This document shows positions 12,780 to 24,127 of a stretch of DNA of 64,000 bases, piece after piece (within the stretch, counting starts at the first letter, position 1; each line of letters starts with the position of its first letter). The position numbers and the translations under genes were made by a program. The notes below the pieces were generated by a model. The model did not search any database. It was not told the origin of the DNA and saw nothing but the letters and a program-made list of their open reading frames with translations. Origin of the DNA: Blastomussa wellsi (taxonomy: Eukaryota; Cnidaria; Anthozoa; Scleractinia; Plerogyridae); the NCBI GenBank assembly GCA_947652115.1, contig OX393562.1, positions 23,892,113 to 23,956,112 on the forward strand. Reading direction: 5' to 3'.

Positions 12780-12834
12780 CGCAGGCCGGATCATTGGCAC
12801 CAATTCGCGATGTTCAGCTAGCGGTGTTGTCTGA
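12780..12834 (-). pseudogene. Relic copy of the small-peptide exon
   Basis: On the minus strand, TTCTCAG then ACAACACCGCTAGCTGAACA and CGCGAATTGG, then CCAATGATCC. This tracks the exon at 11906-12058 with an internal deletion of about 20 bp. It indicates a small local exon duplication. Confidence 0.5.
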
Positions 12835-13228
12835 GAACTAAAACTATATATTAGTGTACTGCATGGAGAAAGAAGCTGTTTTTTCGAATTTACAAAACCG
12901 ATAAACCGACCAGTTAAAGATTGGTTTCAATTCAGTGTATTGAAAGTCGTCCTCTTTTAGCGCAATATTTTCCTATTAATTAATGACTGGCTAAGTCATC
13001 CCCAACATTAGCTAACATCAATTGACCGATCAGCCGATCTTGAATCGACCTTGTCTTAGTTGAAAGAAAGATCTTGAATTACTTTCTTTTACAAAGAAGA
13101 ACATTCATTGTTTTACAATCAGCTTGTATGGAAGAATCGATCTTGACGGAGGACTGGAGGACGTGAGCACAGACCGAACGAAGTGATAGTCTGTATTTCG
13201 CTTCTTACCTAGCTAGTACAGTGCGTCA

Positions 13229-14020
13229 TAGCACTATTAACTTTATTTAGCAGCCGTTCATAATCTCCATATTAATGCAGGGTACAACGGTCCCCTAAAG
13301 GGTAAGCTTCTCCTCCGTAAGGTCCTAGCGGCATTCTCCGCTACCAGGGCCAACAGCGCATTCGTCGCCAACCAGTTACCCCTCAGGTGCTCTTAGCCAT
13401 CCGTCCCATATTGCAGTCATGGTTGAGTCCCAGGGATTTTTCCATGGTTTGGGCCACTTTTAACTTAGCCTTTTTCGCATTTCTACGTTGTAGCGAATTC
13501 ACCTACACAGGGGCACGCAAGTTTAGGCCGCTTTTCGATCTCGCTACCGATTGCATAGCTTTTCACCCGAACCTGGCACGCCCGCAGGTTTTGTCGGTGC
13601 AACTAAAATCGTCTAAAACCGACATATTCAGTCAAGGGCAATCTCTTCGGATAGCTAGGACTTCGTCCGCCCTTTGTGCAGGTACGGCCACGCAAGCGTA
13701 CTTTCTCCTGGCAAAGCCGGAACAGGGGCCCTTGTTTTATTTCCAATCTGGCCGTTACCTCACCCGTAGCGCGGTGTCACATCTCCTCAGAGATAGTTCA
13801 AGGGCTGCAGGTATCCCATATCGGAGCCTTAAGGGCCACAGCTTTCGCATTGGAGCGGCATCTGTGGCTGCCGCTGCAGGCTTGCCAGATTGGCTTATCA
13901 AAGTTCTGGGTCGTTGGTCCTCAGATTGTTACCAGCTTTATATTAGAACTCCTCAACCTACATTGGAGTCTGTTGCCCCGCGGATGGCTACAGTTTCGGG
14001 GTGCTTCTCGCTAACCTAGC
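13229..14020 (+). pseudogene. DIRS-like retrotransposon tyrosine recombinase, 5'-truncated with frameshifts
   Basis: The longest frame (13387-14019, readable back to 13321) encodes the catalytic C-terminal domain of a tyrosine recombinase. The catalytic Arg is in FLRCSEFTYTG, the H-x-x-R box in KGHSFRIGAAS, and the nucleophile Tyr in GRWSSDCYQLYIRT. Upstream pieces in other frames (LAAVHNLHINAGYNGPLKGK at 13248-13307, then KLLLRKVLA) are the N-terminal arm, joined only through frameshifts near 13245 and 13325. No reverse transcriptase is seen upstream, so this is the 3' part of a DIRS/YR retroelement. The stop near 14017 is followed by a structured 3' region. Confidence 0.85.
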
Positions 14021-14036
14021 GTCTTTGCGGTTTTTA

Positions 14037-14111
14037 TTTGCTTGGGGGGATGCATTGCCTCGCATGCATCAGTGGCGGTTAAGTCTGCGCAGCGACTTCC
14101 CCCAAGCTTGC
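14037..14111. repeat. Structured 3' region of the DIRS-like element
   Basis: GCTTGGGGGGATGCATTGCC and GACTTCCCCCAAGCTTGC form complementary outer arms, with an inner GATGCATTGCC/CGCATGCATC pair. It lies directly downstream of the recombinase stop, where DIRS-type elements carry repeat-based termini. Confidence 0.55.
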
Positions 14112-15830
14112 TGACCTCGTTGCCTTTGAATATCGCCTGCTAACCATTACACACGTACTCTTGTCCGATCCAGCACGTGCTGTTTTGCAATCAGCTCGTA
14201 GTGTTGGGGAGATAAGTGAGGTTCGTTTTGCCACGCAATAGCCGGAAGTCGCACAGGCTAACCTTACGCAAGGCAGTGCTCCCCCATTATCGCCAACTTG
14301 AGTCGTTCTTTGTCTCTATTTAGTAGCCTACACGTTAAATAAATATCGCGCCGCAGTCGGTCTCTTTTATTAAGGAACAGTGACATTAAATGCCATTTTA
14401 CTGTCACGCCAGTAAAATATAGTTAATGGAACGTGACGCTAGTATCTTTAGGCCTTTCATGGCGGTAAAGCTATCAATAAAATTATTGTGTAGTCAAGCT
14501 CCAAAGGTCGTCAAACTCTGAGACTCATTGTATATTAGGTTTAAACATTATGACTTTGTTGTCTTTAGCATATTATAACGATTCACGCCATTGGCCTAAA
14601 GTATTAAAGCACTATTCACTGTAATGTTTTTACACGTGTAATGCTAAGCTAGTCCGTGGTACAGCTCTTTCTGCTGGCTATTTTGTAGACGTTTGTGTAG
14701 CTATAAAAGCGCAAACAAACTGTTCAGAGTTCACTTTAGTGTTCTGTTGTACAGCGCAGTTAGTACTTGTAACCTCGGTGAAATTTGGTTATAATTTAGT
14801 CGACTGTCTTGTGTTCTTTGGCAAGACACTTTCACAGTGCCTCTTTTTACCCAGGTGTATAAATGGATACCGGCGAATTTACTGCTGGGGGTGAAGTGAA
14901 CCCTGTGATGGACAGGGGGGGAGGAGGGGCGGTGGGGTAGAATTACTCTCTGTCGCTTCATGGATATTGGTTTTGCACTGCGTATCTCTCACTGCGCATA
15001 ACAAAGGTGGCCATAAAAAAGGAGTTTCTGCAGAAAGATCATTAAATGGGGTCGATCGAAGAGTAAACGTTAATGAAAATGTCGATAGGCAAGTTTTCTG
15101 GCCAAGATGAGTCTTAATGTTCAAAATTTGCATATTAACGTATAAAGTGGTCGTGTTAGTTGTTGAGTTCGACTTACCGAGGATGGCTGTTAAACTTGTA
15201 ATGTACCCCTACATTGGCATTCAAGCTCCCACTCTATCATATAACGTCCTAATTGCCGTATTTCGATGAAAATTCCTTAAAATATTTTCTTCGATGCTGT
15301 CTTCCACCTTTCAAGGGCCTTAAAACCGTATGACAGTTTGAAAACTCGCCCCAGTCTTCGCTCAAATTTCGGGAAAATGCAGGTCGTGCGCACATTCTGC
15401 GGCTCGAACGCCATAACGAGTATGGTGACCCCCATTTTTATGGTGACCCCAGTGTTTTCATTCAATAAGAAAAACATTGCCAGAAATCTATGGCCAGTTT
15501 CCTGGAAATTGAACTAAATTGCATGGACTCAGCTACAAAGGGCCGAACAGCGCATGTCAAAAATAAGTCTATTTTGTAGCGTAAAGTAAAAAAAGGTGTT
15601 CAAAGACATTGTTTTGGTACATTGGTGAATAGAGAATATAGCCAAGTCAAACTTTGTGGATGCTGCAAACTTTAAGGAAAATATGGAGCTTAGATGTCTC
15701 GTTTTGGGTTATGCGCAGCTGTTGCCAGAGAAGCGTAAATAGCCATATTCGTCAGCACTGTCACGTGGAAACGAGCACGGTGACCTCCACTTTTTATTAC
15801 GTTTTTATAATTTTCTTGACTTGTTGCAAA
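14112..15830. other. Intergenic repeats without a gene
   Basis: Contains a fragment near 14810-14930 with GGCAAGACACTTTCACAG and CCCAGGTGTATAAATGG, phrases shared by SINE-like animal repeats. Two diverged copies of another repeat follow (about 15415-15510 and 15775-15865, both with TGGTGACC...GAAATCTATG). No protein gene seen. Confidence 0.45.
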
Positions 15831-15867
15831 CATGTGCCAAGTTTCAACGGAAATCTATGACGGGTTC

Positions 15868-16134
15868 TTTTACCAGGGAATTACCTTAAACGGCATTGCA
15901 CCCAATTATTTATCCTCGAAATTCATGAAGAGGAGTGGTGTGATTACTTATTACAATTTGCGTGATTCTGATAATAAGCTGGCTATTCCCTTGCCATGTA
16001 CCAACTATTACAAAAATAGCTTTGCCTATACTGATGCAGTTCTCTGGAACAGTCTACAGTCAGCTGCTACGCAAGCAACATCTCTGACAAATTTCCGACG
16101 ATTTTTGGTGTACTGTGGCGGTAAATCGGCCTGA
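15868..16134 (+). mobile_element. C-terminal fragment of a CR1/jockey-like LINE ORF2
   Basis: The frame ending at 16134 reads GIAPNYLSSKFMKRSGVITY, YNLRDSDNKLAIPLPCTNYY, KNSFAYTDAVLWNSL and TNFRRFLV. This is the characteristic end of non-LTR retrotransposon ORF2 proteins. The reverse-transcriptase core is absent, so it is a 5'-truncated insertion of the usual type, followed shortly by AATAAA-like sequence near 16142. Confidence 0.8.
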
Positions 16135-16491
16135 ACTCATCCAATAAAAGCACTTTTCTTCATTGAAACAGGATTTTCATAAAGACAACATTTTACTTTG
16201 CTGCATGTGCTGAATTTTTTCTTGCTCTTTTCCTATCCTTTTTTCGTCCTTTCTTTTATCACTACCTTCTACTCCACAGCCTTTCTTGCAGGAGAAAAGT
16301 TTCGGTCTAGATCGTTGGTAAATCCTGGAAATGCGGTCCTGACCAGATTTATTGGCCTTTTTATACACCAACTTTGCACCAAAACTGATCAGCTTGTTTT
16401 TATTAGCTCTGTCAGAATGATTTCGATACCAATAATGGATAGTCGTGTGGAAAGACCTGTCCCATGTATCAGATGTTATCACATAAGTCTG

Positions 16492-16900
16492 CTGACCATG
16501 CCGACCCCCTCCTGAGATGATCTGCGGCTGTCTAAATTAAAACAGCTAGTATTCTGTTTACGGAGGCGAGCTTGGCCTAGTGGTCAGGGCGCTGGACTTG
16601 TAATCCGGTGGTCCCGGGTTCGAGTCCTCCTCCCTGCCACTAAAACGGATTTGTCTTCGGTGGCCCGAATTCAACTCCTCTACACTTTGTAAATAGCCAA
16701 CTGGTCTGCCTCCTGCCATTGTTTCATTTACAATATTTGTTTACGTGTTTACAGTGTCCCCAATTAGCACAATAGTGCTAAATACATTGACACTTAAATA
16801 AAGTTATTATTATTATTATTATTATTATTACGTCACACATCAGTTACGTCGTTCCTTAGTGGTGCACCCCTCCTGAGAAAAATCCTAGATCCGCCGTTGC
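16492..16900. mobile_element. MITE interrupted by a SINE
   Basis: The left half (GACCATGCCGACCCCCTCCT, GATCTGCGGCTG, TATTCTGTTTACG) ends near 16559. The right half (CGTCACACATCAGTTACGTC, GAAAAATCCTAGATCCGCCG) starts near 16831. Together they align with the uninterrupted copy at 50750-50885, which reads TTCTGCTTACGTCACCCGTC across the junction. The SINE at 16560-16830 therefore landed in this MITE. Confidence 0.85.
16560..16830 (+). mobile_element. tRNA-derived SINE (tRNA-Thr-like head) with TTA tail
   Basis: The head GCGAGCTTGGCCTAGTGG supplies a pol III A box (TGGCCTAGTGG, 16573-16583). GGTTCGAGTCC (16617-16627) is a perfect B box at normal tRNA spacing. The anticodon arm CTGGA-CTTGTAA-TCCGG would carry UGU (Thr). 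An unrelated body follows (CCCGAATTCAACTCCTC, GTTTACAGTGTCCCCAATTA) and a tail of about nine TTA units. The flanking ACG/TTACG repeat suggests a short target duplication. It is not a functional tRNA gene because of the body and tail. Confidence 0.88.
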
Positions 16901-17885
16901 TGACATATGTTCTTACAGTACGCAAGTTAACTAGTCCGTTAGTAGACTACCAGTTTTATGATACTTCAACAATAATTGCTGGAATCACTTTTGTTCAATT
17001 CTCGACTATTTTATTTTTTAGTGATTGGCAAAGTCTAAGTCAATCGTGCAACAAATGGACCTGAATTGAACCAATCAAACACGAGAATCGTATTATTGAT
17101 TGGTCTAGCTGCTGCATGTAGTCATACATGTACAGACATTGCGTTACCCTTTCAAGAATAAAAAGCAACAATGTTTGAACATGTTCTTGTTTCTGTATCC
17201 ACATCTGTAGAAATTGATTTATGCTCTTTACTCAAAAATGGCAATTGCAGTAAGAAAGGCCAGGGTACCTCTAACGACACACTTTCCTAAAAATATGCAC
17301 TTGCAAAAAGTAAGCATTATTTGCACATACATTTTCAAACAATTTAAAACATCCTAACACTTATTATGATTACTAACACCCTTATTACATAATAGTTACA
17401 ATTTTTTATAATAATTTAAAATTGCTGTCAATTCCTCCTGAACTAACTATAGCACTTCAGTATTATATTAAGTACCATGATCAATCATAATTCATTATTA
17501 AAATTTACTGCATATATTTATTAAAAGCGAGTACTGATTATTAAGGTGGCTCGATTGGATATTTTAGTGATGTCATATTGTACGAATTATGGCAGTGATG
17601 TCGTTTCCTTTTAATTGTTATTTTAATTAGTACCATCAAATAGCATAATAGCAAATGGCTTTATAATTGATTTGACACTTACATGCAGAAGTCTGCATCC
17701 AAAATTTGTTCGTACCTAACTCTAAAATGACAAAACTGGTAATGTTCATAGAGTCCAATGGGGTTCATGTAATATGTTTACAAACAAAATAATGGCATTA
17801 TAAATGATTATCGATACATTAATTCATATGTACAGATTATTACCACTAATAAATGATTTTAAATCGTTTGAAAAAAAAAAAGTAA
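16900..17885. other. AT-rich spacer downstream of the TMEM72-like gene
   Basis: No gene seen. A minus-strand AATAAA (complement at about 17517) could end the TMEM72-like transcript. Confidence 0.4.
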
Positions 17886-20800
17886 TTATCTAATTTCTAG
17901 CTGTTTATACTTGTAGGGCTCATTCTCATTTCTGGTTCTAAAAGTTCTTATAAGGTATAATAATGCTGTAAAATCCAACAGAACCCCAGCAATTAATGCT
18001 TGCCAGAACTCTTTAGGGTGCAGGTAACACATGATAGACAAGGAAGCATACAACAGTGATTTCTTCCAGTTGTCGACAGCCAAGATATACTTCCATAGTG
18101 AGTAACCACAGCTCTCTTCACTGAGAAAATAAAACAGGAAAGATATATTAATAGTATATTGAATGGTTGCGCAGGGATTTCAATTGCTAATCTATAGGTA
18201 CTATTAGAAAAAGAAAATAAAATTTGTATCCCCAAGCAGCCATGCAATGTCCTGTTTATTATAGAGATACTGATGAAAAAGAAAAGCGTAACAAATGAAA
18301 TATTCAATTGCACTGGCCCCTCGCTTGAAAAGGAAGCTTTCCATTGGCTAATCATAATCATGGCGGCCACAATATCTTCACATGTGAAAAATTAAGAAAA
18401 CGTCTTCACTGTGCACCATAAATGAAAGAATGAACAGATACTGTATAATCTTTCAGTAAAAGGATAAATCCTGGTATTTCATCATTATCTTTATAATAAT
18501 GTACATTAATCCATTGACAATTATTGGAGCTTGATCCTGCTATTCATGTCCATTCACAACATTTTAGTAACTTAATTACCTCTAATACCATAGGCGGCGG
18601 AGGGGGAGGGGCAGGGGGGCTGAAGCCAATCTTTCAATTATTTGTAATTTCAGTAATAATTTATTACAAAAAATTGTAAAAACTGATGTATATTGATACA
18701 TTACCTACAACAAACACACTTGTTCAGAATGAATGTTATCTCAAAAAATGTCACAGCAAATCCACAGATCCTGAAAAAAAACGTTCTGCAAACTTCTTGA
18801 TTTTACACAAAAATATGCATGCACTTAAACCTTGTACATGCACTTAAACCTTATACCTGCTAACATTTTGCAACTCAAATGCATATGTGCTTCTTTTTGG
18901 AAGACAACCTGACCATATCCAAAGCTATTCTAAGATTTTGGAGCATTTCTCGAGACCCTCAAAACAATTTCTGGTCTGAGTACCAGGTTGTGTTCCCCAA
19001 ACACAACCTTGCCATGAGAACTTTTCATTCTAAAATCTTCAGTAAATTCAGACTGGGAAGCACCATCATCTCCTTGCATTGAGTTTTCATGTTTTTTAAG
19101 AACATATGCAGTAACAGCTCCAACTTTTCAGCTAATGATGTAAGAAATGGAGAGATTGAGATCAATGATTTCAATCCAGAGGAATGAGACTTGATCTTCT
19201 GACTATAGATAGTAAGAGTAAATATGGTAATTGGGTTACAAATTTTTATTTTTTCCTAATGCCTTTGATCAGTGTGCACAGGATGCCTTTGATCAGTGTG
19301 CACAGGATGAAGGTTTAAAAGTCCTTCAGAAAAGATCACTTGTCTGACAATAATTAAATAAATTAAATTTTAACACTTGGACATCTCACTTACATAAGGT
19401 ATGCAGCAATTCTTTTATCATCTTCGTCAGCCAGAAACACACCTGTCCACCAGAGTGCTAGTAAAAGATTCAAAGATAATTTATTGATTAAAACTCTCTA
19501 TCACCAATCAGAATACATGAATGTTACCTTAATGTGAGGTATAAACTAAATGATGACAAATCTATACAGTACTACTTTGATGCATGTAGTAACACACACT
19601 AGTCACATAAATTTACTTTTTTATACAGCTTTTGTAATATACCTGTGCATGTAATTAATCTGATCATCTTGGATATTATTGTTACAGATAAACAGTTTCA
19701 AAATGTCAGGTCATTTGCTCCAGTTATCACAACAAAATTGTTGGTTAGACTCACATGAAACAATATATTAATTTTTGGGTTGAAAACTAAAATTTTGGAG
19801 TACTTTCCATCTTGGTGAGTGACATTCAAGCAGTACTTTCCGAGATAATATTTAACTTGCCCATTATCCTCCACACAAAAAAAATGCATTTTGACTCTTC
19901 TCCCAAAATGTTCAACTACAATTTTAAATCATGTTTGACAATGCTGCTTACTGGTAGTTTAAGCTAACTAGTGCAATAAAACATACAATGTTTTGAGTAA
20001 GTTTAAACTAATTAATATCTAATACCTGTGTTGAGTTTCTCTAAGTTCATTTTCAAGGTATTTTGAAACAGCACAATCATAATATAATTGATGTAAATTC
20101 ATTGCCCATCTCTTTGTTGGCACCCTTACCTTTAAACTGAATGTGACCTTCTTACTTCAAAAGTTAAAAAGTAGTTTCATTCAAGAAATACAGTTTTCCA
20201 GAAAGCAGCGACAGTAACAGTAGAACTGCTTCTCAGTTACTACCACTTTCTGCCTTTGTGGGATTCACAATCCAAAAATTCTCATAGGGATTTACTTTAC
20301 CATTAATCCAACAGCTTCAATTTTAAAATGGGGAAATTGTACCTGGAGACATGTTGAAACTGATTATGCAACTGTAAAATTGTACTGCAATTACATTATT
20401 TGAGTTCAAACAGTCAGTCCATGATTTGTTTCTGAAGCTCCTTTTTCATTCTCTCACATGGCCAATCCGGTAGTCACTTGAAGGGATAGATGAGGAGCCC
20501 CTTCTCCCGTCTGAGACATTTCATGTACTCATACACTTAGTATTTTTGAAAATGTAATAAAGACTAAAGAAGACACTTAGTTTTTTAAAATTCAAATAAA
20601 GAAGAAGATTTTTTCATATGGGGACACTGGGAGTCGAATTCGGGACACACAATTCAAGAAGCATACACCTAAACACTACACTATCGAAGCGCCAGCTGCA
20701 AGGACCCCAACTTTGCAACTTTAAATACTACAGGTCTGAGTTTATGTAATACTTATACAGTGTCAGCCAAACCACAATAGGGGCGGAACGCAGCTCTTTA

Positions 20801-23038
20801 CAAGGTCCAACAGTATTGGCTGAAAAAATGATAAATGTGGCTAAATATCATTTAGGCAAAGTTAAACTCAAGCGGAGCCGGTCAGCAGTCTCCGCCTTTG
20901 CAGTATGTGACCTTCGGGGCGGCCCTCGGGGGTTTTTGCAGGGCTGTTTTTGTGTTCGTGGCCAGGGTCGCATTTGCATTGTCGCTTTGCTTGCTGATCG
21001 TATTGGATCATCGCAATAAGTGCTTGCTGATCGTCTGGGATCTTTTTTGCTGAAAGCTGCAAATTCTCGCTCCCTCTCCTCCCTCCCTATTGGGTGGCGG
21101 GCAGGATTGTAAGTGTTCTTGTCAGGTAAGTATTATCATAGGTAAGTATCTCCACTGATTGTTTTATCAGTGTGATGGTGTCGGTTAGTGGGTTGCCTGA
21201 GGGGTGGTTCCCGCTTCCAGGGTTGCCATGGATACCTCCTCTCGGCTGCTTGCCAAACAGCGATCGCAAAAGACCGGATGACCGCCTGCCTGTAAACTTG
21301 TTTCTGAAGACGCCACCTCCAATCAGCTATCTGTCAGCGAACTGTCAAAGGTCGGTTTTCACGCGCTCTCAAGGGTGAATTCAAAACAAACATCAACTCA
21401 CGTAACGTCAGTGATATAATTATAAATTAAAAATCAGACCATTTTATCCCGGGTTTATCCGATCGTGTTTTCAAACCCATGCGGCAGAAAAGTAAGAAAC
21501 GTTCGTGCGGTGAAGCAGCAAGTGCTATCAAGAAATGAAGCCACCGTGTCACGATTTTAAAACCTGGTAGGATTTTTCTCAGATTTGTCAAGCGAATAAC
21601 CCCCCCCCCCCCCCCCCTGCCCCGAATAAACAGTGAAGAGTTTGAAACTCACCATTTTCCCATACACGTTTATGCATTGTGAGACTCGTCCACTACCACT
21701 GCTGCTAGGCTTTGATGCAGTTTGCTATTGTTGTCTTTTAGGATGTCAAGAAATTTCTTAGTACCTGTTCGGCAGTGATGATTTCGAAAATGTTGCCGCT
21801 GTTTAGCTCCTCGGCAGAGCAATTCACTGAACGCAATTTCATAATCTGATCAATCAGGCTTTTCAACAGCGAAATGACTAAAACGCTGGTTGTCACAATT
21901 CTTTCCCGCTCGATTCAACCACTCGCGTCTTGCAAACCAGAACACAGTAAATATCATACTCTTTACAAAACCAGTTGGAAGAATCCCTAGAACATCCTTC
22001 CCATTCATTGCTAATAGCTGTGATCCTTCAATTAATTTCTTTCAATTCATTGATGCTATCAAGAAAGCTATAAAGTGCAGCTTCGATACAAATATCGTTC
22101 AAAGGTCCATGTTTCAAGCAAGAGTCAGAAATGGTATCCGATGATAACAGATTGATTGACAAATTTCAGTAACAACCACTCAGAATTTTCCGTCCCTCTG
22201 TGGACGGACAATTCATTTGACCCTAGTTTACCGGCAGGTAGTTATTTGTAACCTCCGCCCCTCCTCCTCCACCTTTTTTTGCTCTCCCCAGTGTTCGCAC
22301 GCTCAAAATTTTGTGATCTCTGTTTTCGAAGCATTCCGCCCACAAAAACCGCCTGCTCTGCAGGCTACGTTGTTTCCTCCATTGGTCGAATGTGACCGGT
22401 CAACATGACCGGTAATGCGAAAGTTTGACCGGTCAAAACTCCAATCAGGCCGGACATTGTCCTTTGACCGGCCGTTATTTTCAGCCCTGCATTACAATTC
22501 TAATTTTATTGCAAGGGAAAGAAAAATTAGTAGTCGGATCATAAATAAGTTAAGAGGTTGAATTAAGACAACACCGGAAACATTTTGTTGTGTTCAAATG
22601 CAATTCAGTTGCCCTGCGTGTGTGCAAAACTGCCAGACATGCCATAACTAATTCAATATCAAATATTGTACAAACTTCCTCACTTTTGTTTTAGAAAATG
22701 CAACATGGCAACCGAATGAAAAGATATCAAAATTTGCAAGATAGAACAAAAAGCCAAAATACACCATACGTCACATAAATTATTGATACAACATTTCCAA
22801 TCTGAACCTAACTAGTAAATATCGAATCGCATAAAATCATTATACCACTGTTACTGTCCCTTCTTTCATTGCATTTCACTATAATATTTCACACTGCCTG
22901 CAAAAAATCGTAGTTTTTAGTTGAAATTCATGCAAAATATAACAATTAATACTGACCTGCACTGGTAAACAGTCCCGTGACTCGAGTTATAGAAGTGAAA
23001 TGCTTGATGATAAAGGGGCGGTCTTCTCTTTCTTGCAT
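17886..23038 (-). CDS. TMEM72-like multi-pass membrane protein, complete, four exons
   Basis: Coding exons on the minus strand: 23038-22957, 19457-19394, 18770-18705 and 18120-17886. They sum to 447 nt, 148 aa, with GT-AG borders and matching phases throughout. The protein begins MQEREDRPFIIKHFTSITRV, then TGLFTSAALWWTGVFLADED, a hydrophobic ICGFAVTFFEITFILNKCVC, WKYILAVDNWKKSLLYASLS, IMCYLHPKEFWQALIAGVLL and a polar tail ending YKYKQLEIR. About four hydrophobic segments are expected. Order and local matches (RV-TGLFTSAAL against RLLGITTAAVL; WKK-LLYASLSIMCYLHP against a WHxFLAYLLLSVACFLHP-type segment) resemble vertebrate TMEM72, although the animal protein has a longer cytoplasmic tail. The function of that family is not established. 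The gene structure is well supported; the family name is an inference from remembered similarity. Confidence 0.7.
18818..18858. repeat. Short tandem duplication in TMEM72-like intron
   Basis: GCATGCACTTAAACCTTGTA is followed by CATGCACTTAAACCTTATAC, a 20 bp unit repeated twice. Confidence 0.7.
19261..19308. repeat. Tandem duplication, 24 bp unit
   Basis: GCCTTTGATCAGTGTGCACA plus GGAT occurs twice in immediate succession in an intron of the TMEM72-like gene. Confidence 0.85.
20628..20701 (-). repeat. Decayed tRNA-like sequence
   Basis: On the minus strand GCGCTTCGATAGTGTAGTG then TTTAGG gives a recognisable A box, and GAATTCGACTCCCAGTGTCC a B box at tRNA-like spacing. The stems do not pair well and the ends are not complementary. 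It is a tRNA pseudogene or SINE head rather than a working tRNA. Confidence 0.55.
22388..22490. repeat. Cluster of TGACCGGTCA-type palindromes
   Basis: Within 100 bp GACCGGTCAA, GACCGGTAAT, TTGACCGGTCAAA, GGCCGGAC and TTGACCGGCCG occur. The TGACCGGTCA core is a perfect 10 bp palindrome present as two close copies and several variants. It lies in the first intron of the TMEM72-like gene. Confidence 0.6.
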
Positions 23039-23278
23039 TTTCGAGACTTCCACAAGTTACCCTTGTTTCAGAAAAACCAGAAATGCGGCATCTTCTAGCT
23101 GTTATCACTATTTAACATTATTCCACAGGTGATCATCGGCAAGGAAATGAGCAATGAATGAAAATTGTTTTCGTGGCAATCAATTTATAACAAGGCGTTC
23201 TTTTCTGAGAGGCGACCTGGGTACTACTGTTCACTTATCCCAAAGGGCGCAAAATAGCTCCGCCATGCTTGCCCAATT

Positions 23279-23605
23279 ATGGCTCCGTTTTCTTCGCTGT
23301 CTAAGGGAAAAGTAGGCCTTCGTCAACAGTTCCTTCAAAGGAAATCGAGGTTTCTATTAAACCAGTCATGTGTTCGAGTCTTTTTACGTAAAGGTTATCC
23401 AGCCACCATTATGTACGCGATGCACGTCTGGGGTGGGGTTAATCAGACGGAGTTGTTTAAAACATTGGGGAGACAACACTGTCATGCTGCTTGAATTATT
23501 TACGGTTTTTCATCGGACATGCCATCGGTTGACGTTTTAGCTACCGTTAGGTCGAACACTTTATCACATCTGTATAAATGTTCTTTAATTAAATTTTTTT
23601 ACAAA
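23279..23605 (+). mobile_element. LINE ORF2 C-terminal fragment with one stop
   Basis: The frame reads LRKGYPATIMYAMHVWGGVN, QTELFKTLGRQHCHAA, then a TGA, IIYGFSSDMPSVDVLATVRS, NTLSHLYKCSLIKFFYKG. The wording LLYA-VWG ... ARII ... PSVDVLATVGW-TL is typical of the post-RT region of CR1/jockey-like LINEs. The in-frame stop shows it is dead. A likely 3' untranslated remnant (TTATTGTCAG ... GTGAATAAAATTGTTATC) continues at 23865-23940 beyond a poly-G insertion. Confidence 0.75.
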
Positions 23606-23635
23606 GGTTAGGGACCGATCGTTTATTACGTCCCA

Positions 23636-23666
23636 GGGGGGCGGGGGGGGGGGGGGGGGGGGCGGT
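23636..23666. repeat. Poly-G tract
   Basis: A run of about 28 G interrupted by two C. Such a tract can form a G-quadruplex and is also a common place for assembly error. Confidence 0.9.
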
Positions 23667-24127
23667 GGTTTTTAAAAAAGTGTGGTGTTTCTAAACTGTA
23701 CCCCCAAAAATAATTACTTAAGAAAATTATACCCCCCTTCGAAATTCTAATTTTAAAAAGTGTACTCCCCTACTGACCATGTTTTAAATAATGTAAAATT
23801 CTTTGCTTCGTTCCTCACACACATATTTTTATCCTATTTTTTAATATCGCATTTATCTTTTCTCTCGTTTATTGTCAGTATCTTCTACCTTGTTTGTAAT
23901 AAGTTTAGCTGTTTGTGTGTGAATAAAATTGTTATCATTCTTTTTTATAGTTTTTGTATGTAATCTGGTGGGTTGCGGTACATAATATGGTGCATGATAA
24001 AGCCCTGGCACGGGTGTGCACATTTAGTATGGCGACTATCTAGTGAGGCGCAGGCGTACCCAACGAGTCTGTTTCTCACTTTATCTGTTCCCCAGCGCAA
24101 ATGTTGCTGGCTGGCTAGCAAAGTGGT

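Larger units (their letters stand above)
19458..22956. other. Large first intron of the TMEM72-like gene
   Basis: About 3.5 kb. It holds a decayed tRNA-like sequence (20628-20701), a C-run at 21600 and a GACCGG-rich cluster (22388-22490). An 84-residue frame at 21890-22144 shows no recognisable family. Confidence 0.5.

Noticed and set aside
16571..16635. Functional tRNA-Thr(UGU) gene
   Set aside because: A and B boxes and anticodon arm are good, but it is followed by a SINE body and TTA tail and lies inside a MITE. It is a SINE head.
21890..22144. 84-codon frame beginning near SQFFPARFNHS
   Set aside because: No recognisable family or splice signals, and it lies inside the large intron of the TMEM72-like gene on the opposite strand. 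Left uncalled.
23760..23963. 67-codon hydrophobic plus-strand frame
   Set aside because: It is the AT-rich 3' remnant of the LINE fragment just upstream.
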